DNA of 12,819 nt from an uncultured bacterium. Lineage in GTDB: Bacteria; Planctomycetota; Phycisphaerae; Phycisphaerales; UBA1924. The position numbers and the translations under genes were made by a program. The notes under the pieces were generated by a model. The model searched no databases. It saw nothing but the letters and a program-made list of their open reading frames with translations, and was not told where the DNA came from. Below, in pieces: positions 7,819 through 12,424 of this stretch. Within the stretch, counting starts at the first letter, position 1. Each line of letters starts with the position of its first letter. The DNA is taken from positions 1 through 12,819 of the forward strand of contig CALKYH010000128.1 of NCBI GenBank assembly GCA_938003595.1, written 5' to 3'.

Positions 7819-7847
7819 GCGGCGAACGCCGCGGGCGACCAGCGCCC
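7819..7847 (+). terminator. Two short tandem hairpins after the stop codon
   Basis: GCGGC-gaac-GCCGC (7819-7832) begins at the base after the stop codon, and GGGCG-accag-CGCCC (7833-7847) follows without a gap. No T-run follows, so termination is uncertain. They may shield the 3' end of the transcript of the 6838 gene. Confidence 0.3.
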
Positions 7848-7958
7848 TGACAAAGAATGAGCGGATGTTTACCGACCCTTCACGGGCGCGTCACGGCGCC
7901 ATGGGAATCTACTGTCACTGCCACACAGCGCAGGGACATCAGGACCCACGCACACCGA

Positions 7959-8000
7959 CCGGGGCCCGGAGAGAACCGACCAGTCTCTCCGGCGCCCCGG
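7959..8000 (+). promoter_or_regulatory. Very strong 16-bp hairpin in leader of metallothionein-like gene
   Basis: Left arm 7959-7974 (CCGGGGCCCGGAGAGA) pairs with 7984-8000 (TCTCTCCGGCGCCCCGG). This gives 16 pairs with one bulged C (7993) and a nine-base loop. It ends 62 bases before the ATG at 8063 and has no T-run, so it is more likely leader structure than a terminator. Two CCGGAACC octamers in tandem (8005-8020) lie between it and the ribosome site. A metal- or stress-responsive leader is possible, but this is speculation from position. Confidence 0.5.
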
Positions 8001-8062
8001 GCCACCGGAACCCCGGAACCCCGCCACCCCGGTCGCCGGACGAAGAGAAAGGAACACCCGCC

Positions 8063-8314
8063 ATGGCCCACTGCGACACCTGCGGCGCCGACTATCACGA
8101 CCCGATCGAAATCACCCGTGGCGGCAAGACCTGGACCTTCGACTGCTTCGAGTGCGCCATCCACAAGCTCGCCCCGCGCTGCGGCCACTGCGGCTGCCGC
8201 GTGATCGGGCACGGCGTCGAAGTGGCCGAGAAGATCTTCTGCTGCCAGCACTGCCTGGAGGAGACCCTCGGCGTCGGCCACGCCCACGAGGTTCCGGTCC
8301 GCCCGGAGCACTGA
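8063..8314 (+). CDS. Small Cys/His-rich metallothionein-like zinc-binding protein
   Basis: An 83-residue soluble protein with paired metal ligands: CDTC (Cys4, Cys7), FDCFECAIH (Cys28, Cys31, His34), CGHCGC (Cys40, Cys43, Cys45), GHG (His50) and CCQHC (Cys60, Cys61, Cys64). The CGHCGCRVIGHGVE...FCCQHC half looks like bacterial metallothionein (SmtA-type) signatures, and the whole resembles a small family known to me mainly from actinobacteria and usually annotated metallothionein-like. It probably binds zinc or a similar ion in the cytoplasm; storage, detoxification and a structural zinc finger cannot be told apart. The ATG at 8063 is chosen for AAAGGAA nine bases upstream and because the conserved region starts there; the frame is open to 7865, but that extension is Pro/Arg-rich, has no ribosome site and spans the leader hairpin. 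Confidence 0.8.
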   Translation: MAHCDTCGADYHDPIEITRGGKTWTFDCFECAIHKLAPRCGHCGCRVIGHGVEVAEKIFCCQHCLEETLGVGHAHEVPVRPEH

Positions 8315-8332
8315 CCGACCCCGACAACCCCC

Positions 8333-8377
8333 GCGGCGCCCCGCCGACCGCTCGCCCTCTCGGGGCGCCGCTTCTTG
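8333..8377 (+). terminator. Hairpin terminator candidate after metallothionein-like gene
   Basis: Arms 8333-8343 (GCGGCGCCCCG) and 8361-8371 (CGGGGCGCCGC) form a perfect 11-bp stem with a 17-base loop, followed by TTCTTG. It begins 18 bases after the stop. The right arm belongs to the duplicated element at 8349-8434, and the left arm is absent upstream of the second copy. Confidence 0.6.
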
Positions 8378-8434
8378 AACCACACACACACCGGCCCCGC
8401 CCACTGCTTCCCGGGTGGGGCCGGTGTTCTTTGT
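8349..8434 (+). repeat. Duplicated ~85-bp element, copy A
   Basis: Aligns with 9368-9451 at roughly four-fifths identity (65 of 79 aligned bases counted by eye, with a short indel in the CA-rich middle). It starts CGCTCGCCCTCTCGGGGCGC and ends in the hairpin at 8388-8427. Each copy follows a + strand gene. It may be a duplicated terminator or a small repeat family of the genome. Confidence 0.75.
8388..8432 (+). terminator. Strong intrinsic terminator hairpin (copy A)
   Basis: Bases 8388-8402 pair with 8413-8427 in a 15-bp stem containing one G.U pair (8399/8416). The loop is ten bases, and TTCTTT ends at 8432. It stands after the hairpin at 8333-8371, so the metallothionein-like gene has two terminator-like stems in series. 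Confidence 0.75.
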
Positions 8435-8560
8435 GAGCTCGGTTGAGATCCGCCAACGGACCGCGGTGTCCGGCGTGTTTCAGCCGCAATCCCGGCGGCC
8501 GCCGTGCCTCTGGCGTCCGGCCCGCTCATTGCTGGAGATCGCGGTACGGTGGCGAGGTTC

Positions 8561-8590
8561 CACGCGGGTCGCCGCGTGCGCCAGCGGCGC
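8561..8590 (+). other. Two small hairpins in leader of the 8611 gene
   Basis: CACGCG (8561-8566) pairs with CGCGTG (8573-8578), and GCGCC (8578-8582) pairs with GGCGC (8586-8590) around AGC. They end just before the ribosome site AAGGAA at 8597. The rest of 8435-8610 shows no promoter I can support. These stems may be by-products of high GC. Confidence 0.3.
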
Positions 8591-8610
8591 TCACAGAAGG
8601 AATCGACGCC

Positions 8611-9339
8611 ATGCCCCGACCCGCTCTCCTCGCCGCGGCGCTCATCGCCGCGTTGGCAGCCCCCGCGATCGCCGGCGACCAGCCGCACATCGATGCCTAC
8701 GGAATCGCCTGGCGGCAGCTGCAGGGGACGACGGGGCTGACCTGGTCGCAGGTCGCGGCCGTCTGCCCGACCGACGGGCAGTCTCCCTGCGAAGGCACGC
8801 TCAACGGTGTGGATGTCACCGGATGGGTCTGGGCGTCGCAGGAGCAGGTCCGCAAGATGTTCGCGGAGTTCGTGCCGGAATTGAACGATGTTCCCTCCGT
8901 GGCCGGCGCTCAGTATGTCCTCCCCGCCCTCGGATTCTGCGACGGCGCCTTCTCGCCGACATGGTCCTTCTACACGACCTTCGGCGGCTATCTCTATGTC
9001 GGGGGCCTGACCTCCACGCTTCACCAGGACGGGACCGCGGCGCTCGCCAGCGCCAGCGCGCAGTACCCGGTGTTCTACGGATCGTTCAGCGTCGTCGGCT
9101 CGGCCGCGACGACCTCGGCCAGCCAGCAGGTCGGCGTCTGGCTCCACGACAACGCCATCCAGGCCCCGTGCCCCGCCGATGTCAACGGCGATGGCGTCGT
9201 GGACTTCGCCGACCTGAACCTGATCCTCGCGGACTTCGGCTCGACCGCCCCGGGCCTGGCGGGGGATGTCGACGGCGACGGCGATGTCGATTTCGCGGAC
9301 ATCAACGCGGCGCTCGGCGCCTTCGGCGCGGCCTGTTGA
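8611..9339 (+). CDS. Secreted protein of unknown function with C-terminal dockerin-like module
   Basis: A 242-residue secreted protein. A signal peptide covers 1-21 (ALLAAALIAALAAPAIAG). The middle (about 25-180) has Cys52, Cys60 and Cys110 and segments such as GLTWSQVAAVC and GWVWASQEQVRKMF. Their pattern recalls a domain seen in some PEP-CTERM-type secreted proteins (a 'tWLD...YA...EV...LF' pattern), but the match is loose and I assign no function. The end, 187-242, is the dockerin-like module: PCPADVNGDGVVDFADLN and GDVDGDGDVDFADIN, finishing FGAAC. AAGGAA at 8597-8602, eight bases before the ATG, fixes the start; the upstream open extension to 8443 has no such site and would bury the signal peptide. 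A copy of the duplicated hairpin element follows the gene. Confidence 0.8.
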   Translation: MPRPALLAAALIAALAAPAIAGDQPHIDAYGIAWRQLQGTTGLTWSQVAAVCPTDGQSPCEGTLNGVDVTGWVWASQEQVRKMFAEFVPELNDVPSVAGAQYVLPALGFCDGAFSPTWSFYTTFGGYLYVGGLTSTLHQDGTAALASASAQYPVFYGSFSVVGSAATTSASQQVGVWLHDNAIQAPCPADVNGDGVVDFADLNLILADFGSTAPGLAGDVDGDGDVDFADINAALGAFGAAC

Positions 9340-9367
9340 CCACGACCTCTCAGTGAACCGTTCCCTT

Positions 9368-9451
9368 CGCTCGCACTCTCGGAGCGCTGCTTCTAGAGCT
9401 GAACACATCGGTCCCGCCACAGCATCCCGGGTGGGGCTGGTGTCCTGTGTT
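9368..9451 (+). repeat. Duplicated ~85-bp element, copy B
   Basis: Diverged copy of 8349-8434, in the same orientation, 28 bases after the stop of the 8611 gene. The segment CGCTCGCACTCTCGG and the core ATCCCGGGTGGGG match copy A closely. The 11-bp stem upstream of copy A has no counterpart here, although a short CGCTC/GAGCG stem (9368-9386) remains. Confidence 0.75.
9405..9446 (+). terminator. Hairpin of copy B, maintained by G.U pairs
   Basis: Bases 9405-9418 pair with 9430-9443 in a 14-bp stem that contains four G.U pairs (9408/9440, 9410/9438, 9412/9436, 9416/9432). The tail TCCT is a poor T-run. Pairing works only for RNA read from the + strand, which fits a terminator for the 8611 gene. 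The facing - strand gene ends at 9463, so the element lies in a convergent gap. Confidence 0.55.
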
Positions 9452-9462
9452 GCGGGGACTCT

Positions 9463-9837
9463 TCACGAGTACGGGCAGGGATGCTCGCACTCCGAGCAAG
9501 GCCCCGAACCCTCGGGCGGGTAGGGATAGGCGCAGCGCGGGCACGGGCGCTCCTTGATGCAGCGTTCAAGAAACCGCATGTCTAAGAGATGGCCGAAGAG
9601 CGCCAGACCCGCTCCGACGAGCACGATCGCGCCGGAAATCCCGACGAACAACAGGACAAACTCGTCGCGCGCCCCTGATCTCACCCACATCTGCAGCGTC
9701 AGCAGAAGGACGATGCAGCCGACGCCCCCGATGACGCCGCCCGCCGCATACCAAAGTCCGAGCTTCAGGCGTCGGCGTCGGACATAGTCGCCAACGAAGA
9801 ACTCAGGGGGCAGGTCGATCGGCCGCACGACCGGCAT
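9463..9837 (-). CDS. Small two-TM membrane protein with C-terminal zinc-ribbon motif
   Basis: A 124-residue protein of unknown function. After a charged stretch (RRRRLK, 20-25) come two membrane segments, about 28-51 and 60-84. The tail has two CxxC knuckles, CPRC (Cys99, Cys102) and CSEC (Cys114, Cys117), typical of the short zinc ribbons common on planctomycete membrane proteins. The positive N-terminus suggests that it and the ribbon face the cytoplasm. The ATG at 9837 follows the prfB stop with one base between (TGAGATG), and the end of prfB supplies AAGGGGGG as a possible ribosome site, so translation is probably coupled to prfB. No functional link to termination is known to me; the pairing may be only positional. 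Confidence 0.7.
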   Translation of the reverse strand: MPVVRPIDLPPEFFVGDYVRRRRLKLGLWYAAGGVIGGVGCIVLLLTLQMWVRSGARDEFVLLFVGISGAIVLVGAGLALFGHLLDMRFLERCIKERPCPRCAYPYPPEGSGPCSECEHPCPYS

Positions 9838-9838
9838 C

Positions 9839-10967
9839 TCACCCCCCCTTGCCCGCCTCCGCCACCAGCCGCCGCTTCCGCTTCAGCTCCGCGTCGATGA
9901 ACTCGTCCAGCGCGCCGTCCAGCACCGTCTGCGGGTTGCCGACCTCGTGGCCCGTGCGGTGGTCCTTCACGCGGTTGTCGTACAGCACATAGGAGCGGAT
10001 CTGCGTGCCCCAGCCGCGCTCCACGGCGCCGCCGGTCACGCTGTTCAGCTCCGCCTCGCGCCGCTCTTCCTCGAGCTGCTCCAGCTTCGCCTGCAGGATC
10101 GACAGCGCCTGCGTCTTGTTCTGCCCCAGGTCGCGGTAGGTGGAGGACACCACCATGATCCCCGTGGGGATATGCACCACGCGGCACGCCGACGCGACCT
10201 TGTTCACATTCTGCCCGCCCGGCCCGCTGGAGCGCGCGAACGCCGTGATCTCCAAATCGTTCGCCGGGATGACGACCTTGGTCTCGTCCATCTCCGGGAT
10301 CACATCGATCGTCGCGAAGGAGGTCTGCCGCTTGCCCTGCGCGTTGAACGGCGACACCCGCGCCAGCCGGTGCGTGCCGCGCTCGCACGAGAGCATGCCG
10401 TAGGCGTACGGCCCGCTGACCTTCAGCGTCACCGAGTCGATGCCGACCTCCACCGCGTGCTGCATCGACAGCTCCTCGACCTTCCACTCCGGGTGGTGGT
10501 CGAAGAACTTCAGGTACATGCGGAAGAGCATCTCGGCCCAGTCGTTGGCCTCGGTCCCGCCGTCGCCGGCGGAGATCGTGAAGAAGCAGTTGCGGTGGTC
10601 GTGCTTGCCGGACAGCAGCGAGCGGTTCTCGACCTGCTCCATCTGCTTCTGCAGCCCGAACAGCGCCTCGTCGGCCTCGATGAGTAGGTCCTTGTCGTTG
10701 GCCTCTCTGGCCATCTCGTACGCCGTCTTGGCGTCCTCGAAGCCGCTCTGCACCGACAGGACGGGCTCGATCTGCGCCTTCAGGAGCTTGAGCTGGTCCA
10801 CGACCTGCCGCGCGGCCTCCGGACGATCCCAGAAGTCCGCCGCGCCCATCCGATCCTCGAGTTCCTTCAGTCGGAGCTGCTTGTTTTCAAGGTCAAAGAG
10901 AGTCGCGGATCGTTAAGATCCGCGCCTCGAGGTCGTCGATGATCGGCTGATGGGCGTCGTAGTGCAT
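9839..10967 (-). CDS. prfB: Peptide chain release factor 2, expressed by programmed +1 frameshift
   Basis: Release factor 2 recognises UAA and UGA stop codons and triggers peptide release on the ribosome. The gene has two parts. ATG 10967 opens 24 codons (MHYDAHQPIIDDLEARILTI, then RDSL) ending in CTT TGA C; the +1 frame continues from 10894 with DLENKQLRLKELEDRMGAAD through to 9839. The joined product is 375 residues. The codon-recognition motif SPF is then at 205-207 and the catalytic GGQ (GPGGQNVNK) at 250-252, exactly as in E. coli RF2; residue 246 is Ser. The ATG at 10849, which opens the uninterrupted frame, is an internal Met; starting there would remove the first helix. A low level of RF2 lets the ribosome shift at UGA and make more RF2, the known autoregulation. 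It lies 33 bases after the SRPBCC gene, with its own promoter. Confidence 0.93.
10892..10898 (-). promoter_or_regulatory. prfB: prfB programmed +1 frameshift site CTT TGA C
   Basis: On the - strand CTT (10898-10896) is followed by the in-frame stop TGA (10895-10893) and C (10892), the classical RF2 shift heptamer. The E. coli site has AGGGGG three bases before CTT. Here the preceding codons are ATC CGC GAC TCT, and no Shine-Dalgarno-like run is present. Confidence 0.93.
10904..10924 (-). promoter_or_regulatory. Perfect 8-bp stem-loop directly upstream of the prfB shift site
   Basis: On the - strand CGCGGATC (10924-10917), loop TTAAC (10916-10912) and GATCCGCG (10911-10904) form a perfect hairpin inside the 24-codon first part of prfB. 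It ends five bases before the CTT shift codon. It occupies roughly the place of the missing stimulatory Shine-Dalgarno element. Whether it affects shifting is inference. Confidence 0.6.
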
Positions 10968-10974
10968 GGGGCGG

Positions 10975-11003
10975 AGTATACGCCCGCGCCCGCGGCCTGT
11001 TCA
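10975..11003 (-). promoter_or_regulatory. Sigma-70-like promoter of prfB, probably giving a leaderless mRNA
   Basis: TGAACA (11003-10998, four of six to TTGACA), a 17-base spacer and TATACT (10980-10975, five of six to TATAAT) lie just before prfB. The expected transcription start, about seven bases past the -10, falls on or next to the ATG at 10967. There is no ribosome site before that ATG. The -35 overlaps the stop codon of the upstream gene. Confidence 0.5.
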
Positions 11004-11573
11004 GCCCTCGACCCGCTCCCGCAGCCGGTCGATCGCCCCCGCCCAGAACGCTTTGGCCTTGGCGACATCGCCCGCCTGGCGCAGCTTGTTCTGCTGCACC
11101 TGCACCTGGCACTTGGCCGGGCCCTTGGCGTAGAAGTTCACCTCCACCCGCATCGATTCGCCCCAGGCGATCCGCAGGCTCTTGTCCGTCGTGGCCGTGG
11201 TGACCTTGAACCGATCTTCCGGCGCCCCGAGCCAGCTCGATCGCCCCGCGGGCGTGGCGAACGCCTTGTAGACCACGCTCACCGGCGCCGCGAGCGTGCG
11301 GCTGACCGAGGCGCTGAAGCCGTCCGACTTCTCGTGCACCTTCCGCAGCCCCCGCGCCCGCTCGTAGCCGACGGTGATCATCTGCGACCACCACCCCGAG
11401 ACATCGTGCTCGGCGTGCAGCATCGCGGCGATGTCCTTGTGCTTCATGGTCGCCGCGCCCGCCTTGTCCAGAAGCGCCAGCCAGGCGTCCCACCCCCGCC
11501 CCGTGGCGTTCTCCACGGCTTCGTTGGACATGCCGAGGTCGGTCGCGTCGTCGGTGGGCGTCTTCGTCGCCAT
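11001..11573 (-). CDS. SRPBCC (AHSA1-like) protein with N-terminal DUF4287-like region
   Basis: A 190-residue cytoplasmic protein. Residues about 15-78 (NATGRGWDAWLALLDKAGA, then KHKDIAAMLHAEH, VSGWW and VTVGYERARGLR) match what I know of DUF4287. About 84-190 is a START-like SRPBCC fold (SASVSRTLAAPVSVVYKAF, SSWLG, then RIAWGESMRVEVNFYAKGPAKCQVQVQQNKL). Such folds bind hydrophobic ligands or, in the AHSA1 branch, act with chaperones; the ligand here is unknown. ATG 11573 is preferred over ATG 11606 because GGAG lies seven bases upstream of it and not of the other. The gene is divergent from the secreted protein at 11708 and 33 bases upstream of prfB. There is no membrane segment or signal peptide. 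Confidence 0.75.
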   Translation of the reverse strand: MATKTPTDDATDLGMSNEAVENATGRGWDAWLALLDKAGAATMKHKDIAAMLHAEHDVSGWWSQMITVGYERARGLRKVHEKSDGFSASVSRTLAAPVSVVYKAFATPAGRSSWLGAPEDRFKVTTATTDKSLRIAWGESMRVEVNFYAKGPAKCQVQVQQNKLRQAGDVAKAKAFWAGAIDRLRERVEG

Positions 11574-11605
11574 GGCTGATCTCCGGTCCGGGGATTGGGG
11601 GCTCA

Positions 11606-11611
11606 TTTATA
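11606..11611 (-). promoter_or_regulatory. Possible -10 element for the SRPBCC gene
   Basis: TATAAA on the - strand (within GATATAAATG) is the only AT-rich stretch in the divergent gap 11574-11707. It would give a leader of roughly 25 bases. No good -35 is found 16-18 bases upstream. Confidence 0.25.
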
Positions 11612-11671
11612 TCTGGAGCGAATCGCGCGAAGGGGCGCGAAATGGCAGGCGGCGGCGCCGTATTGGGGGTG

Positions 11672-11690
11672 GGCGGCCACGCCGGCCGCC
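11672..11690 (+). other. Perfect 7-bp hairpin just before the ribosome site of the 11708 gene
   Basis: GGCGGCC (11672-11678), loop ACGCC and GGCCGCC (11684-11690) form a stem that ends four bases before AAAGGAG (11695-11701). It could influence translation start or be a product of base composition. Confidence 0.35.
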
Positions 11691-11707
11691 TGGCAAAGGA
11701 GACCTCG

Positions 11708-12406
11708 ATGCGACGAATGATGCGAACAGCGGCGGTGGTGGGCATGCTGGGCCTGTTGGCGGCGGGTGGCGCCGGCGCCCAACAAGCCGCCGATCCATTG
11801 GAGCAGGCCGCGAAGGAAGCGGCGCTTTTGGACGCCCTCGCCCAGGTTGAGGCAAGGCGGCTGCCCGCACGGTTCGACCTTGAGTTCCCGGGCGGCCCCC
11901 TCACGGCCTATGTCGCGGCCGTCCGCGAGAAGAACCCGACCGCTAACATCATCCTCATGGGCGATGTCGGGATCGCCGCCGTGCCCGCGATCACGCTGCG
12001 GTCGGTCTCGACGCAGGCGGCGATCGAGCTGCTGGGCCTGGGCCAAGGCGAGAGCGGCGACCGTGTCTACGCGATCATGCCCCGGAGCGTCGACAACCCG
12101 GGCGGTGAGCCGGTCTTCGTGATCGAGGTTCACTCGGAGTCGCGAGTGCCCAAATTCCCGACGACTTCGGAGACGACCGTCACCAGCCTCGCCAAGCTTC
12201 TTCGTCCCGTCGGCGACAAGGCCCTCCGCGTCGAGGATGTCCTCTCCGCCATCGAGGCCGCCGCGGCCATGGCCGGGTCCGAGCCGCCCACCATCCGTTA
12301 CCACGCCGAGACTCAACTGCTGCTGTTCCGTGGGTCCAAGGCGCAGGCGGACGCTCTCTTCCAAACGCTCAACGCCCTCGAGCGCACCGCGGCGGCGCTG
12401 GAGTAG
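11708..12406 (+). CDS. Secreted protein with secretin/STN-like domains, function unknown
   Basis: A 232-residue exported protein. A signal peptide covers 1-24 (VVGMLGLLAAGGAGA before QQAAD). Residues about 55-125 follow the STN/secretin N-terminal pattern: FDLEFPGGPLTAYVAAVREK, NIILMGDVGIAAVPAITLRS, then STQAAIELLGL. Residues 190-228 (IRYHAETQLLLFRGSKAQAD, then a closing helix) resemble a secretin N1-type repeat, where such modules make ring contacts. There is no secretin pore domain, so it may be a cut-down periplasmic partner or a signal sensor. AAAGGAG six bases before the ATG fixes the start; the open upstream frame (from 11642) is not preferred. An ECF-type sigma gene starts 18 bases downstream in the same frame, suggesting an operon; STN modules also occur in sigma-regulatory TonB receptors, which makes a link possible but unproved. 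Confidence 0.7.
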   Translation: MRRMMRTAAVVGMLGLLAAGGAGAQQAADPLEQAAKEAALLDALAQVEARRLPARFDLEFPGGPLTAYVAAVREKNPTANIILMGDVGIAAVPAITLRSVSTQAAIELLGLGQGESGDRVYAIMPRSVDNPGGEPVFVIEVHSESRVPKFPTTSETTVTSLAKLLRPVGDKALRVEDVLSAIEAAAAMAGSEPPTIRYHAETQLLLFRGSKAQADALFQTLNALERTAAALE

Positions 12407-12424
12407 TACCGTGTCCCGTGTCTC

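Noticed and set aside
7999..8040. CRISPR-like or longer tandem array at the CCGGAACC octamers
   Set aside because: Only two exact units, then decay; no spacers.
7865..8062. 66-codon N-terminal extension of the metallothionein-like protein
   Set aside because: Pro/Arg/Thr-rich, no ribosome site, and it runs through the strong leader hairpin; AAAGGAA precedes the ATG at 8063.
8443..8610. N-terminal extension of the 8611 protein
   Set aside because: It would place the signal peptide 56 residues inside the protein; AAGGAA supports the ATG at 8611.
2985..9339. A classical cellulosome or scaffoldin cluster
   Set aside because: No cohesin, carbohydrate-binding or glycoside hydrolase domain is visible; only dockerin-like tails are present.
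10867..11904. 345-codon open frame on the - strand across the start of prfB and the SRPBCC gene
   Set aside because: It is out of frame with both. Its last codons overlap the prfB shift region by chance and it has no domain.
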